Source of the DNA: Oxalobacteraceae bacterium | GTDB taxonomy: Bacteria > Pseudomonadota > Gammaproteobacteria > Burkholderiales > Burkholderiaceae_D | Assembly: GCA_027490725.1 (NCBI GenBank) | Contig: JAIXXN010000073.1 | Coordinates: forward strand, 1-64,000 | Length of the DNA stretch: 64,000 bases | Reading direction: 5' to 3' | Shown: in pieces, positions 44,843-55,606 of the stretch | Numbering within the stretch: position 1 is the stretch's first letter | Layout: every line of letters starts with the position of its first letter | The notes under the pieces: generated by a model | The model's database searches: none | Seen by the model: the letters and a program-made list of their open reading frames with translations, nothing else | What the model was told of the DNA's origin: nothing | Position numbers and translations under genes: made by a program

Positions 44843-46840
44843 TTAGATATCGGCGTCGGCTTCGTTGCCGTGTTCTTCGATCCAGGCGCGACGGGCGGCG
44901 GCTTCGCCTTTACCCATCAGCATATTGAAGCGGGATGACGCTTCGGTGAGCCCGAAACCGCCCAGCGCCACAGGCAGCAAACGGCGCGTATCCGGATTCA
45001 TGGTGGTTTCCCACAGCTGCTCGGCGTTCATCTCGCCCAGACCTTTGAAGCGCGAGATCGACCAGGCGCCTTCTTTCAGACCGTCTTTGCGCAGCTTGTC
45101 TTCGATGGCGACCAGTTCGCCGGCATCGAGCGCATACAGCTTCTGGATCGGCTTCTTGCCGCGTGCCGGCGCATCGACACGGTACAGCGGCGGACGGGCG
45201 ATGCAGATATTGCCGTTGGCGATCAGGGCAGGGAAGTGCTTGAAGAACAGCGTTAGCAGCAGTACCTGAATGTGCGAGCCATCGACGTCCGCATCGGAGA
45301 GGATGCAGATTTTGCCGTAGCGCAGACCACTCAGATCGGGCGTGCTGTTGGCAGTATGCGGATCGACCCCGATCGCCACAGCGATGTCGTGGATCTCATT
45401 ATTGGCGAACAGGCGGTCACGGTCGGTTTCCCACGAGTTGAGCACCTTACCGCGCAGCGGCAGGATGGCCTGGAATTCCTTGTCGCGGCCCATCTTGGCG
45501 GAGCCGCCTGCCGAATCACCCTCGACCAGGAAGATTTCGGTGCGGGCCACATCGGACGATTCGCAATCGGTCAGCTTACCGGGCAAGACTGCCACGCCGG
45601 ACGATTTTTTCTTCTCGACTTTCTGCAGCGAACGCAGACGCGATTGCGCCTGTTTGATCACCAGTTCCGCCAGCTTCTTACCGTAGTCGACGTGCTGATT
45701 GAGCCACAGTTCCAGCGCCGGCTTGGAGAAGGTCGATACCAGTCGCACCGCATCGCGCGAATTCAGGCGTTCCTTGATCTGGCCCTGGAATTGCGGGTCC
45801 AGCACTTTGGCCGACAGCACGAAGGAGACCCGCGCAAACACGTCTTCCGGCAGCAGCTTGACGCCTTTCGGCAGCAGCGAGTGCAGTTCGACGAAGTTTT
45901 TCACCGCGCCATACAGACCATCGCGCAGGCCCGATTCGTGGGTGCCGCCGTTCGGCGTCGGGATCAGATTGACATAGGACTCGCGCACAATCGCGCCTTC
46001 TTCGGTCCACGCCACCACCCATGCCGCGCCTTCTCCTTCGGCAAAGCCTTCGGCGTCGGCACCGGCAAACTGTGCGCCCTCGAACAGCGGGATCAGGGTT
46101 TCGCCGTTGCCGGTCTGGGCCAGCGTTTCCATCAGATAGCCGCGTAGGCCATCGTCATATTTCCAGGTTTGCGCTTCGCCCGTCTTGGCGTTGGCCAGCG
46201 TGACGGACACGCCGGGAAGCAGCACTGCCTTGGAGCGCAGCAGGCGTTGCAGCTCGACCTGGGAGATGGCTGGCGAATCGAAGTATTTGGCATCCGGCCA
46301 TGCAGTAACGCGGGTTCCGGACTTTTTGCCGTCGCGCGGCGCTACGACCGACGCCAGTGGTTCGACCACATCGCCGTGTTCGAAGGCCAGCCGGTGCATG
46401 CCGGTGCCGTCCGGCTCCTTGCGCCAGACGGTGATCTCCAGACGCTTGGACAGCGCATTGGTGACCGACACGCCGACCCCGTGCAAACCGCCGGAGAAGG
46501 CATAGGCACCGCCCGATCCCTTGTCGAATTTACCGCCCGCGTGCAGGCGCGTGAACACGATTTCCACCGTCGGCACGCCTTCTTCCGGATGCAGACCGAC
46601 CGGAATCCCGCGGCCATCATCCTCCACCGTGATGCTGCCATCAGGGTTCTGCGTAACGATAATATTTTTGCAATGGCCGCCCAGCGCCTCATCGGAGGCA
46701 TTGTCGATCACTTCCTGAATGATGTGCAGCGGGTTCTCGGTGCGGGTGTACATGCCCGGACGTTGCTTGACAGGTTCCAGGCCCTTGAGGACGCGGATGG
46801 ATGATTCGCTATAGTCGGAAACAGGTTTTTTAGTGGCCAT
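44843..46840 (-). CDS. parE: DNA topoisomerase IV subunit B
   Basis: The 665-residue ATPase subunit has the GHKL fold: IDNASDEALGGHCKNI with the Mg-binding Asn, VEDDGRGIPVG, and GGLHGVGVSVTNALS. The TOPRIM region holds VEGDSAGGSAKMGRD and SDADVDGSHI. Length and order are standard. It drives ParC strand passage. It precedes parC by 12 bases in a two-gene operon whose promoter lies in the 46841-47158 gap. Confidence 0.96.
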   Translation of the reverse strand: MATKKPVSDYSESSIRVLKGLEPVKQRPGMYTRTENPLHIIQEVIDNASDEALGGHCKNIIVTQNPDGSITVEDDGRGIPVGLHPEEGVPTVEIVFTRLHAGGKFDKGSGGAYAFSGGLHGVGVSVTNALSKRLEITVWRKEPDGTGMHRLAFEHGDVVEPLASVVAPRDGKKSGTRVTAWPDAKYFDSPAISQVELQRLLRSKAVLLPGVSVTLANAKTGEAQTWKYDDGLRGYLMETLAQTGNGETLIPLFEGAQFAGADAEGFAEGEGAAWVVAWTEEGAIVRESYVNLIPTPNGGTHESGLRDGLYGAVKNFVELHSLLPKGVKLLPEDVFARVSFVLSAKVLDPQFQGQIKERLNSRDAVRLVSTFSKPALELWLNQHVDYGKKLAELVIKQAQSRLRSLQKVEKKKSSGVAVLPGKLTDCESSDVARTEIFLVEGDSAGGSAKMGRDKEFQAILPLRGKVLNSWETDRDRLFANNEIHDIAVAIGVDPHTANSTPDLSGLRYGKICILSDADVDGSHIQVLLLTLFFKHFPALIANGNICIARPPLYRVDAPARGKKPIQKLYALDAGELVAIEDKLRKDGLKEGAWSISRFKGLGEMNAEQLWETTMNPDTRRLLPVALGGFGLTEASSRFNMLMGKGEAAARRAWIEEHGNEADADI

Positions 46841-47158
46841 ACTTAATCGGGAATACTGGGTTTATGTACAGGTTTATGCGAACGTTTGCGTATTCTATCC
46901 TCAACTGGCGTCAATCGCGGCAAAAAAACGGTGCGCGCTAATTTATACACGATGTTTACAGGGGAAGCATAACTTTTTAGGCCATTTTTATGGTTCCGTC
47001 ACTAAGCTGTCGTGCATCGCAAGGTATCGGGCAGGCCCTTGATTTGAAAGCATATTTCGGTCTTTCCGCCGAGCCGGCCGCGCGCCGGTGTGGTGTGGCG
47101 GCCTCGCCCCGGACTTCGCGTATGCCTGTTTTCTCATCACCGACAGAAAGAACCCACC
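46841..47158. other. 318-base gap between divergent parE and the TorF-family porin gene
   Basis: No gene is seen. The gap must hold the parE promoter (minus) and the porin promoter (plus). Near its centre is a pair of TTTACA-like heptamers 11 bases apart (46944 and 46955). GC-rich palindromic sequence (CCGGCCGCGCGCCGG at about 47074-47088) falls in the likely 5' leader of the porin gene. Confidence 0.6.
46944..46961 (+). promoter_or_regulatory. OmpR-type direct repeat, similar to the KdpE operator
   Basis: TATACAC at 46944-46950 and TTTACAG at 46955-46961 are direct repeats in helical phase (11-base spacing). The same spacing and near-identical heptamers occur in the kdp operator at 47976-47993. 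It could bind KdpE or another OmpR/PhoB-family regulator and act on the porin gene or parE. Confidence 0.4.
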
Positions 47159-47920
47159 ATGAAAAAATTGATCCTCGCCGCAACCATCAGCCTCGTCTGC
47201 GCGAGTGGCCCGGCCCTCGCCGAAAACGACGCTGCAGGCGCCAGAGCAGATGCTGACATCAGTGCCAACCTCGCCGTTGTCTCAGACTATCGCTATCGCG
47301 GCATCTCGCAGACCCGCTTGCAGCCAGCGCTGCAAGGTGGTGTCGACTACACCCACAATCCTAGCGGCCTGTATGCCGGCGCCTGGCTGTCCACCATCAA
47401 ATGGACCAAGGATGCCGGTGGTAGCGGTGACATCGAACTGGATATCTACGGCGGCAAACGCGGCCAGCTGAGCGACGCCATTGCGTATGACGTCGGGGTG
47501 CTGGGCTATGTGTATGCCTCGAATGGTCTGGATCATGTTGCCGGTTTCGTTGATGCGAACACCGCAGAAATCTACGGCCAGCTCGGTTTTGGCCCGGCGT
47601 ATATCAAGTATTCGCACGCCGTCACCAATCTGTTCGGCTTTGTGGACAGCAAGAACAGCGGCTATCTGGATATCGGCGCCAACCTGGATGCCGGTGAAGG
47701 CTACACCATCAATCTGCACGCCGGTCATCAGAAGGTCAGCCATAACAGCGCGGCCAGCTACACCGACTGGAAAGTCGGCGTGACCAAGGACTTCGGCGTG
47801 GCGAGCGGCGCGCTGGCCGTGATCGGTACCAACGCCAGCGAAAGCGCCTACGCTTCGCCAGCCAACGGCAAATTCCTCGGCAAGACGGCACTGCAGCTGA
47901 CCATCAGCAAAACCTTCTAA
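47159..47920 (+). CDS. TorF-family putative outer-membrane porin
   Basis: The 253-residue protein has a signal peptide ending SGPALA and a beta-barrel domain of the Gcw_chp/TorF family. Its opening VVSDYRYRGISQT is the family hallmark, and the last residues LQLTISKTF end in Phe, as expected for a barrel. Typical members have about 220-260 residues. The transported solute is unknown. The neighbouring kdp operon and the shared operator-like repeat raise the idea of osmotic or potassium-linked control. Confidence 0.85.
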   Translation: MKKLILAATISLVCASGPALAENDAAGARADADISANLAVVSDYRYRGISQTRLQPALQGGVDYTHNPSGLYAGAWLSTIKWTKDAGGSGDIELDIYGGKRGQLSDAIAYDVGVLGYVYASNGLDHVAGFVDANTAEIYGQLGFGPAYIKYSHAVTNLFGFVDSKNSGYLDIGANLDAGEGYTINLHAGHQKVSHNSAASYTDWKVGVTKDFGVASGALAVIGTNASESAYASPANGKFLGKTALQLTISKTF

Positions 47921-47973
47921 GTGCGCGGCGGATAGGTCTACCGCAATGAGGTTCGCAGCGGCGGGGTGCTGGA

Positions 47974-48014
47974 TTTTTACACTTTGTTTACACCCCGCCG
48001 CCAACTGTTTACAC
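47974..48014 (+). promoter_or_regulatory. KdpE operator upstream of the kdp operon
   Basis: The run from TTTTTACAC through TTTGTTTACACC to CCGCC closely resembles the E. coli kdp operator. Three TTTACAC heptamers begin at 47976, 47987 and 48008, spaced 11 and 21 bases, which keeps them on one face of the helix. The first operon start codon is 63 bases downstream of the last repeat. KdpE encoded at 55599 is the expected binder. Confidence 0.75.
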
Positions 48015-48076
48015 CATCTTTAGGCCTATCTGGCTAACCTTCTTCCTAACAAAACAAGACCCGTGGGGTGGTAACA

Positions 48077-48169
48077 ATGGACGTTGTATTTATCGGCGCG
48101 ATCGTCGCCTTCATCGTCGTATGCGCGGCATTCGCTGCCGCCTGCGACAAGCTGGGAGGCAAACAATGA
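48077..48169 (+). CDS. Small membrane protein preceding kdpF
   Basis: This 30-residue ORF encodes a single hydrophobic helix ([20 protein letters not shown]) with a short polar tail KLGGKQ. It overlaps the kdpF start by 4 bases (ATGA), and similar short single-helix ORFs occur before kdpF in many proteobacteria. It is probably translated with the operon and may associate with KdpFABC. Function is unknown. Confidence 0.65.
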   Translation: MDVVFIGAIVAFIVVCAAFAAACDKLGGKQ

Positions 48170-48255
48170 ATACCTTTTATCTGATTGGGGCGGTGGCTGC
48201 GGCCGGCCTGCTGGTCTACCTGGTGGTAGCCCTGTTGAAAGCGGAGGATCTGTGA
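48166..48255 (+). CDS. kdpF: K+-transporting ATPase subunit KdpF
   Basis: The 29-residue peptide is a single membrane helix ([20 protein letters not shown]) ending KAEDL, the typical KdpF form. It stabilises the KdpABC complex. It overlaps the preceding small ORF by 4 bases and its stop overlaps the kdpA start by one base (TGATG). Confidence 0.85.
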   Translation: MNTFYLIGAVAAAGLLVYLVVALLKAEDL

Positions 48256-50072
48256 TGACCACGCAAGCTATCGTATTACTGGTGGTGTTTCTGGCCGCGC
48301 TGCTGGCGCTGGCCTACCCGCTGGGTATCCTGCTGACCCGCGTAGGCGAGGGCAGCGCCGTGCCGGTGATGGGCTGGCTGGCTAAAGTCGAGCAGCTGCT
48401 GTACCGCGCCGCCGGTATCGCCGGCAAGGACGGTAAAGTGGCAGGCCAGAACTGGAAAGCCTATGCTATCGCCCTGCTGCTGTTTAATGGTCTGGGTGCG
48501 CTGGCCGTGTATGGTTTGCAGCGCCTGCAGGCCTGGCTGCCGCTGAATCCCCAGCAACTGGCGAATATCAGCCCTGATTCTTCGTTCAATACCGCTGTCA
48601 GTTTCGTCGCCAATACCAACTGGCAGGGCTATAGCGGCGAGCAGACCATGAGCTATCTGACCCAGATGCTGGCGCTGGCGGGGCAGAACTTCTTCTCGGC
48701 CGCCACCGGTATCGCCGTCGCCTACGCACTGATACGCGGCTTCTCGTCACGCTCGGCCAAGTCGATCGGTAATTTCTGGGTCGACGCTACCCGCTCTACG
48801 CTGTACGTGCTGCTGCCGCTGTCGCTGGTGTTCGCCGTGGTCCTGATGGGGCAGGGCGTGGTCCAGAACTTCTCCGCTTATCGGGAAGTGACCCTGCTGG
48901 ATCCGGTCACCTACACCCAGCCTAAAGTCGGTGCCGATGGTCAGCCAATCAAAGACGCCAAGGGCGAAGTTGTCACCGAAACGCTGATCGCAAGCACCCA
49001 GACCATTGCCATGGGCCCGGTCGCATCGCAGGAAGCTATCAAAATGTTGGGCACCAACGGTGGTGGCTTCTTCAATGCCAACTCGGCGCACCCCTACGAG
49101 AATCCGACTGCGCTGACCAACCTCCTGCAGATGCTGGCGATCTTCGTGATCCCTGCGGGGCTGTGCTTTGCGTTTGGCCGGATGGTTGGCGACTTGCGTC
49201 AGGGCTGGGCCGTGCTGGCCGCAATGAGTCTGCTGTTCGTGGTCTGTACGGTGGCCGTGATGGGGGCGGAACAGCAGGTCCATCCCGCCTATCAGGCCAT
49301 GGGTATCGACCAGAGTGCCAATGCGATGCAAGCAGGCGGCAATATGGAAGGTAAGGAAACCCGTTTCGGTATCAGTGCCAGCACGCTGTTCGCGGCAGTT
49401 ACCACGGCCGCTTCCTGTGGTGCCGTGAATGCCATGCATGATTCGTTTATGCCGCTCGGTGGTCTGGTGCCGATGCTGCTGATGCAGTTCGGTGAAGTGA
49501 TCTTCGGTGGCGTGGGCTCCGGTCTGTACGGCATGCTGATCTTCGCCATCATGGCGGTGTTCATCGCCGGCCTGATGATCGGTCGTACCCCGGAATATCT
49601 GGGTAAAAAAATCCAGGCCTATGAAATGAAAATGACCTCGATCGCGATTCTGGTCACGCCGACCCTGGTGCTGACCGGGACGGCAATTGCCGTGATGCTT
49701 GCCGATGGCCGGGCCGGGATTCTGAATCCCGGTGCGCATGGCTTCTCGGAAGTGCTGTATGCCTTCAGTTCGGCCGCGAATAACAACGGCAGTGCCTTTG
49801 CCGGTCTGTCTGCGAATACACCGTTCTATAACACCATGCTGGCCATCGCCATGTGGTTTGGCCGCTTCGGCGTGATCGTGCCGGTTCTGGCGATTGCCGG
49901 TTCGCTGGCAGGCAAACAGCGTCTGGAAGCGAATTCCGGCACCTTGCCGACGCACGGCCCGATCTTTGTCGGTCTGCTGGTCGGGGTGGTCACGCTGGTG
50001 GGCGTACTCAATTACGTCCCGGCGCTGGCACTGGGCCCGGTGGTGGAACATCTGCAGCTGTTCGCTAAATAA
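48255..50072 (+). CDS. kdpA: K+-transporting ATPase subunit KdpA
   Basis: The 605-residue integral membrane subunit is the selective K+ channel-like part of KdpFABC. Filter-loop motifs of the SKT superfamily are visible, among them [18 protein letters not shown] and [15 protein letters not shown]. About ten helices are evident. The ATG at 48255 overlaps the kdpF stop; longer in-frame readings cover kdpF and are rejected. It is followed by kdpB after 11 bases. Confidence 0.96.
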   Translation: MTTQAIVLLVVFLAALLALAYPLGILLTRVGEGSAVPVMGWLAKVEQLLYRAAGIAGKDGKVAGQNWKAYAIALLLFNGLGALAVYGLQRLQAWLPLNPQQLANISPDSSFNTAVSFVANTNWQGYSGEQTMSYLTQMLALAGQNFFSAATGIAVAYALIRGFSSRSAKSIGNFWVDATRSTLYVLLPLSLVFAVVLMGQGVVQNFSAYREVTLLDPVTYTQPKVGADGQPIKDAKGEVVTETLIASTQTIAMGPVASQEAIKMLGTNGGGFFNANSAHPYENPTALTNLLQMLAIFVIPAGLCFAFGRMVGDLRQGWAVLAAMSLLFVVCTVAVMGAEQQVHPAYQAMGIDQSANAMQAGGNMEGKETRFGISASTLFAAVTTAASCGAVNAMHDSFMPLGGLVPMLLMQFGEVIFGGVGSGLYGMLIFAIMAVFIAGLMIGRTPEYLGKKIQAYEMKMTSIAILVTPTLVLTGTAIAVMLADGRAGILNPGAHGFSEVLYAFSSAANNNGSAFAGLSANTPFYNTMLAIAMWFGRFGVIVPVLAIAGSLAGKQRLEANSGTLPTHGPIFVGLLVGVVTLVGVLNYVPALALGPVVEHLQLFAK

Positions 50073-50083
50073 TTCAGGAGTAC

Positions 50084-52213
50084 ATGATGTTAAACGCTCA
50101 ACCATCTCAGAAAGAGATGACGATTTTTACTAACCCGCCAGCGAAGAAGCTGCGCCTGTTCGATTCGGAACTGATGATGCCTGCCATCGTCGATTCCTTC
50201 CGCAAGCTCGATCCGCGCGTGCAGGTGCGCAGCCCGGTGATGTTTGTGGTCTATGTCGGCAGCATTATCACCACCTTGCTGTACGTGCAGGCACTGTATG
50301 GTCAAGGCGAAGCTGCTCCCGGCTTTATTCTGGCCACCAGTATCTGGCTGTGGTTCACGGTACTGTTTGCGAATTTTGCCGAGGCGCTGGCGGAAGGCCG
50401 CAGCAAGGCGCAAGCCGCTTCGCTGCGTAGCCTGAAGCAGACCGTCACCGCCAAAAAGCTGGCATCGCCCAAGCATGGCACCACCTGGCTGCCACAGTCG
50501 GCCAACGATCTGCGCAAGGGGAACTATATTCTGGTCGAAGCCGGCGATGTGATTCCGATCGACGGCGAAGTGATCGAAGGTGTGGCTTCGGTCGACGAGA
50601 GTGCCATCACGGGCGAATCGGCACCCGTGATCCGTGAATCAGGCGGCGACTTTTCTTCCGTGACCGGTGGCACCCGCGTGCTGTCGGACTGGCTGGTGGT
50701 CAAAGTCACTGCCAATCCGGGCGAGACTTTCCTTGACCGTATGATCGCCATGGTGGAAGGCGCCAAGCGCCAGAAGACCCCGAATGAAATCGCGCTGACC
50801 ATCCTGCTGGTGGCACTGACCATCGTGTTTCTGGTGGTGACGGTGACCCTGTTGCCGTTCTCGCTGTTCTCGGTGGATGCTGCCAAGGCCGCAGGGCTTA
50901 GCAGTTCGCCGATCAGCATTACCGTGCTGATCGCCCTGCTGGTGTGTCTGATCCCGACCACCATCGGCGGCCTGCTGTCGGCCATCGGTGTGGCAGGTAT
51001 GAGCCGCATGATGCAGGCCAACGTGATCGCCACCTCCGGCCGCGCCGTGGAAGCAGCCGGTGACGTGGATGTGCTGCTGCTCGATAAAACCGGCACCATC
51101 ACGCTGGGTAACCGTCAGGCTTCGACCTTTATTCCGGCACCGGGCGTGAGCGAACAGCAGCTGGCCGATGTCGCGCAACTGGCTTCGCTGGCCGACGATA
51201 CGCCGGAAGGGCGCAGCATCGTAGTGCTGGCCAAGCAGAAGTTCAATATCCGTGAACGCGAGATGGCCTCCCTGCAGGCGGTGTTCGTGCCATTCTCTGC
51301 GAACACCCGTATGAGCGGCGTGGATATCGGCGAGCGTCAGGTGCGCAAAGGTGCGGCCGATACGGTGCGCCAGTATGTCGAGGCGCTGGGTCTGGTGTAT
51401 CCGGCCGAAGTGAGCGCTGCAGTCGATGATGTGGCACGCCGTGGCAGCACGCCGCTGGTGGTGGTGGATGCTGGCCGCGTGATGGGCGTGGTCGAGCTGA
51501 AGGACATCGTCAAGGGCGGTATCAAGGAACGTTTTGCCGAATTGCGTCGCATGGGGATCAAAACCGTGATGATCACCGGTGATAACAAGCTGACCGCAGC
51601 GGCGATTGCCGCCGAAGCAGGGGTGGACGACTTCCTTGCCGAAGCTACGCCGGAAGACAAGTTGAAACTGATTCGCAGCTATCAGGCCGAAGGCCGGCTG
51701 GTGGCGATGACCGGTGATGGTACCAATGACGCACCGGCGCTGGCCCAGGCCGACGTGGCCGTGGCTATGAATTCCGGCACCCAGGCCGCCAAGGAGGCCG
51801 GCAATATGGTCGATCTGGATTCGAATCCGACCAAGCTGCTGGAGATCGTCGAAATCGGCAAACAGATGCTGATGACGCGCGGTTCGCTGACCACTTTCTC
51901 GATTGCCAACGACGTCGCCAAGTATTTTGCGATTATCCCGGCGGCTTTCGTGGGCACTTTCCCGGCTTTGAAGGCGCTTGATGTCATGCAGTTGAGTAGC
52001 CCGAATTCGGCCATCATGTCGGCGGTGATTTTCAATGCACTGATTATCGTGTTCCTGATTCCGCTGGCGCTGAAAGGGGTGCGCTACCGTGCGATTGGTG
52101 CTGCTGCACTGCTGCGCCGGAATATCTGGGTCTATGGCGTGGGCGGTCTGGTGCTGCCATTCATCGGCATCAAGCTGATCGATGTGCTGCTGGCGACCTT
52201 CCATCTGGTCTAA
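50084..52213 (+). CDS. kdpB: K+-transporting ATPase ATP-binding subunit KdpB
   Basis: The 709-residue P-type ATPase subunit energises K+ uptake. The phosphorylated Asp is D334 in [29 protein letters not shown] is the actuator loop with [20 protein letters not shown] is the hinge motif. AGGAG precedes two ATGs (50084 and 50087); the true start may be either. All core motifs are intact. Confidence 0.96.
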   Translation: MMLNAQPSQKEMTIFTNPPAKKLRLFDSELMMPAIVDSFRKLDPRVQVRSPVMFVVYVGSIITTLLYVQALYGQGEAAPGFILATSIWLWFTVLFANFAEALAEGRSKAQAASLRSLKQTVTAKKLASPKHGTTWLPQSANDLRKGNYILVEAGDVIPIDGEVIEGVASVDESAITGESAPVIRESGGDFSSVTGGTRVLSDWLVVKVTANPGETFLDRMIAMVEGAKRQKTPNEIALTILLVALTIVFLVVTVTLLPFSLFSVDAAKAAGLSSSPISITVLIALLVCLIPTTIGGLLSAIGVAGMSRMMQANVIATSGRAVEAAGDVDVLLLDKTGTITLGNRQASTFIPAPGVSEQQLADVAQLASLADDTPEGRSIVVLAKQKFNIREREMASLQAVFVPFSANTRMSGVDIGERQVRKGAADTVRQYVEALGLVYPAEVSAAVDDVARRGSTPLVVVDAGRVMGVVELKDIVKGGIKERFAELRRMGIKTVMITGDNKLTAAAIAAEAGVDDFLAEATPEDKLKLIRSYQAEGRLVAMTGDGTNDAPALAQADVAVAMNSGTQAAKEAGNMVDLDSNPTKLLEIVEIGKQMLMTRGSLTTFSIANDVAKYFAIIPAAFVGTFPALKALDVMQLSSPNSAIMSAVIFNALIIVFLIPLALKGVRYRAIGAAALLRRNIWVYGVGGLVLPFIGIKLIDVLLATFHLV

Positions 52214-52244
52214 GCGCGACCCCACTTCACTCACTGGAAAAATC

Positions 52245-52838
52245 ATGACTACTCAAATTCGTCCCGCACTGGTGCTGTTCGGCGCTCTGACCGTACTTTG
52301 CGGGGTACTGTATCCGCTGGCTGTGACTGGCGTTGGCCAGCTGGCCTTTCCCGCGCAGGCTGCCGGTAGCATCATCGAGCTGCATGGCAAGCCGGTTGGC
52401 TCGGCGCTGATCGGGCAGGCTTTTAGCTCGCCGCAGTATTTCTGGGGCCGGCCGTCGGCGACTGGCCCGATGCCCAATAACGCCGCCGGTTCCGGTGGAT
52501 CGAACCTCGGTCCGCTGAATCCCGTCCAGACCGATGCGGTGAAAGCCCGGGTGGACGCACTCAAGGCCTCCGAGCCGGAGGGGAGGATTAATCCGCTACC
52601 GATTCCCGTCGATCTGGTGACGGCGTCGGGCAGCGGGCTGGATCCGGAGATCAGCATTGCCGCCGCCCAGTATCAGCTGGCGCGGGTCGCGACGCTGCGC
52701 AAGCTGGACAGCGCACGCGTACAGGCATTGATCGATGCCCACAGCAAGCCGCAATATCTGGGCTTTTTTGGCGAGCCACGGGTGAATGTACTGGAACTGA
52801 ATCTGGCGCTGGACGCAGAAACTGCGCATACTCGCTAA
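52245..52838 (+). CDS. kdpC: K+-transporting ATPase subunit KdpC
   Basis: The 197-residue protein has one N-terminal membrane helix ([20 protein letters not shown]) and a periplasmic KdpC domain with [21 protein letters not shown] and the late [17 protein letters not shown]. KdpC supports high-affinity K+ binding. The ATG at 52245 starts a standard-length product. kdpD follows after 23 bases. Confidence 0.95.
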   Translation: MTTQIRPALVLFGALTVLCGVLYPLAVTGVGQLAFPAQAAGSIIELHGKPVGSALIGQAFSSPQYFWGRPSATGPMPNNAAGSGGSNLGPLNPVQTDAVKARVDALKASEPEGRINPLPIPVDLVTASGSGLDPEISIAAAQYQLARVATLRKLDSARVQALIDAHSKPQYLGFFGEPRVNVLELNLALDAETAHTR

Positions 52839-52861
52839 ATCGGCGCATTTAACTCACCACT

Positions 52862-55606
52862 ATGTTCTCCAACGATAGCGAACGACCCGACCCGGATGCC
52901 CTGCTTGCGCAGGTACAGGCGCAGGAACGCAAGGCAGCCCGGGGCAAACTGCGCATCTATTTTGGCGCCTCGGCTGGTGTCGGCAAGACCTACGCCATGT
53001 TGGCGGCGGCGCGCAAGCTGCAGGCCGATGGCCAGCCGGTGCTGGTCGGCGTGATCGAAACCCATGGCCGCAGCGAGACGGCGGCCATGCTGGAGGGGCT
53101 CGATCTGCTGCCGCTCAAGCAGGTCGACTATCGCGGCAAGCAGATCGCCGAGTTTGACATCGATGGTGCGCTGGCGCGCCAGCCATCCATGATACTGATG
53201 GACGAGCTGGCGCATTCCAATGCTCCCGGCTCGCGCCATCCGAAACGCTGGCAGGACGTTGAAGAACTGCTCGATGCAGGGATCGACGTACTGACCACGG
53301 TGAATGTGCAGCATCTGGAGAGCCTCAATGATGTGGTGGGTGGTATCACCGGAATCCGCGTCAACGAGACTGTGCCCGATACCGTCTTCGACGACGCCGA
53401 TGAAGTGGTGCTGGTCGATATTCCGGCCGATGAACTGCTGGCCCGTCTGAAGAGCGGTAAAGTCTATAAGGCAGCGCAAGCGGAACGCGCTTCGCGCAAT
53501 TTTTTCCGCAAAGGGAATCTGATCGCGTTGCGCGAACTGGCGTTGCGCCGCACGGCCGACCGTATCGAAGATGATGTGCGGGCCTACCGGGTCGAACAGT
53601 CGATCGCTACGGTCTGGAAAACCGGCGCGGCCCTGCTAGCCTGTGTGGGGCCGCGTGCCGGTTCCGAGCATATCGTGCGCAGTGCCGCTCGGCTGGCCGG
53701 ACAGCTGGGCACCGAGTGGCACGCCATCTATGTTGAAACGCCGTCGCTGCAGCGCTTACCGGCCTCGCAGCGCGAGCAGATCCTGCGCACACTCAAACTG
53801 GCCGCCGATCTGGGGGCTACCACCGCCGTCGTTTCCGGCAATGACATTGCCCGTGCGGCGGTCGACTATGCGCGCAGCCATAATCTGTCCAAGATGGTGC
53901 TGGCACGCGCCCATCCCACCTGGCCCTGGCGTACCCCCCACATCCGTCGGATGGCGCAGTACGCACCGGATATCGACCTGATAGAAATCGGTGCGGCGCC
54001 TAATACCGGCGCCGAACGTGAACGCCCTGCCAGCGAGGCGGAAGTCAGTCTGGCGCTGGGCAAGCGGCGGCTTTCCGGCTATCTGTGGGCGGCCGGCGCC
54101 AGTGTGGCGACTGCGCTGGCGGCCACGCCGCTGCTGGCGTATGTCGATCTGGCCAATATTGCCATGCTGTTCCTGTTAGTCGTGGTGCTGGTGGCAGTGC
54201 GCTTCGGGCGCGGCCCGTCGGTGCTGGCCACCTGCGTGTGCGTCGCCTGCTTCGACTTTTTCTTTGTGCCGCCACGCTTCACGTTTGCGATTTCCGATTT
54301 CCAGTATCTGATTACCTTTGCCGTGATGCTGGTGGTGGGGCTGATTACCGGCCACCTGACGGCTGGGCTGCGGTTTCAGGCGCGGGTGGCTTCCCAGCGC
54401 GAGGCGCGCTCGCGCGCCCTGTACGAGTTTGCCCGCGAGCTATCCGGCGCCTTGATGACCGAGCAGATTTTTTCTACCACTGAGCGTGCGTTGCGCAGCG
54501 CCTTCCGCGCGCATGCCACCTTGCTGCTGCCCGATGATCAGAATGGTCGTCTGCAGATGCCGGTGCCGCCGCCCGGCGATCCGGCTGCCAGCGGCCATCT
54601 GTCGGTACTTGATATCGGTATCGCCCAGTGGGCCTATGACCATGCCGAGAGCGCTGGCCTAGGCACCGATACCCTGCCTTCCAGCCGGATTTTCTATCTG
54701 CCGCTGGTGGCGCCGATGCGCACCCGTGGCGTGCTGGCGCTCGAACCGGAGCACCGCCGCTGGATCCTGATTCCGGAACAGCGTCAGCAACTCGATACCT
54801 TTGCCGCACTGGCGGCGATTGCGCTGGAACGCGTGCATTACATCGAAGTGGCGCAGAACGCGCTGGTCAACATGGAATCGGAGCGCTTGCGTAATTCCCT
54901 GCTGGCGGCGCTGTCGCATGATTTGCGGACTCCACTGACATCGCTGGTCGGCCTGTCGGAATCGTTGGCCGGCTCGCGACCGCCGCTGAGTAGCGCGCAG
55001 CAGGAACTGGCGCAGGCCTTACACGACGAGGCACTGCGCATGAGTACACTGGTTGCCAATCTGCTCGACATGGCGCGCATCCAGAGCGGCGAGGTGAAAT
55101 TCAATCTGCAGTGGCAGGCGCTGGAGGAGGTGGTGGGCAGTGCGCTGCGTGCCAGTGCCTTGCAGTTGAAAGGCCATGTGGTGCGCACCGCACTTTCGCC
55201 CGATTTGCCACTCTTGCGGTTTGATGCGGTGCTGATCGAACGGGTCTTGTGCAATCTGCTGGAAAACGCCGCCAAGTACACCCCACCGGGCTCGCAGATC
55301 ACAGTCACCGCCGAATTGCGCGGGGCGCTGGCACAGGTGATGGTTTATGATGACGGTCCCGGTCTGCCCGCTGGGCGCGAAGAAGCGATTTTCGAAAAAT
55401 TTACCCGTGGCGAGCGCGAGTCGGCCAAGCCCGGCGTGGGGCTGGGACTGGCGATCTGCCGCGCCATCGTCGAGGCACATGGCGGAACCATACAGGCCGC
55501 GCCATCACCGGCTGGCGGAGCTGCCTTTGTGCTGACGCTACCACTGGGCACCCCGCCATCCATGCCTGAACTGGATGCCGAACCAACTGGATTGAGTGAT
55601 GAGTGA
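52862..55606 (+). CDS. kdpD: Osmosensitive K+ channel sensor kinase KdpD
   Basis: The 914-residue sensor kinase controls the operon with KdpE. It has an N-terminal KdpD domain with Walker A GASAGVGKT (35-43), a USP domain (about 250-370), the DUF4118 four-helix membrane region (about 400-500), a GAF domain and a HisKA/HATPase core. The phosphorylated His is H686 in LSHDLRTPLTSL; the ATP lid has YDDGPGLP and GVGLGLAICRAI. It overlaps kdpE by 8 bases, so sensor and regulator are co-translated with the pump genes. Confidence 0.95.
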   Translation: MFSNDSERPDPDALLAQVQAQERKAARGKLRIYFGASAGVGKTYAMLAAARKLQADGQPVLVGVIETHGRSETAAMLEGLDLLPLKQVDYRGKQIAEFDIDGALARQPSMILMDELAHSNAPGSRHPKRWQDVEELLDAGIDVLTTVNVQHLESLNDVVGGITGIRVNETVPDTVFDDADEVVLVDIPADELLARLKSGKVYKAAQAERASRNFFRKGNLIALRELALRRTADRIEDDVRAYRVEQSIATVWKTGAALLACVGPRAGSEHIVRSAARLAGQLGTEWHAIYVETPSLQRLPASQREQILRTLKLAADLGATTAVVSGNDIARAAVDYARSHNLSKMVLARAHPTWPWRTPHIRRMAQYAPDIDLIEIGAAPNTGAERERPASEAEVSLALGKRRLSGYLWAAGASVATALAATPLLAYVDLANIAMLFLLVVVLVAVRFGRGPSVLATCVCVACFDFFFVPPRFTFAISDFQYLITFAVMLVVGLITGHLTAGLRFQARVASQREARSRALYEFARELSGALMTEQIFSTTERALRSAFRAHATLLLPDDQNGRLQMPVPPPGDPAASGHLSVLDIGIAQWAYDHAESAGLGTDTLPSSRIFYLPLVAPMRTRGVLALEPEHRRWILIPEQRQQLDTFAALAAIALERVHYIEVAQNALVNMESERLRNSLLAALSHDLRTPLTSLVGLSESLAGSRPPLSSAQQELAQALHDEALRMSTLVANLLDMARIQSGEVKFNLQWQALEEVVGSALRASALQLKGHVVRTALSPDLPLLRFDAVLIERVLCNLLENAAKYTPPGSQITVTAELRGALAQVMVYDDGPGLPAGREEAIFEKFTRGERESAKPGVGLGLAICRAIVEAHGGTIQAAPSPAGGAAFVLTLPLGTPPSMPELDAEPTGLSDE

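Noticed and set aside
48747-50105. A 452-codon open frame opposite kdpA
   Set aside because: It is antisense to a well-conserved KdpA and has no recognisable domain.
50639-52246. A 535-codon open frame opposite kdpB
   Set aside because: kdpB has all P-type ATPase motifs. The antisense frame is open through codon bias only.
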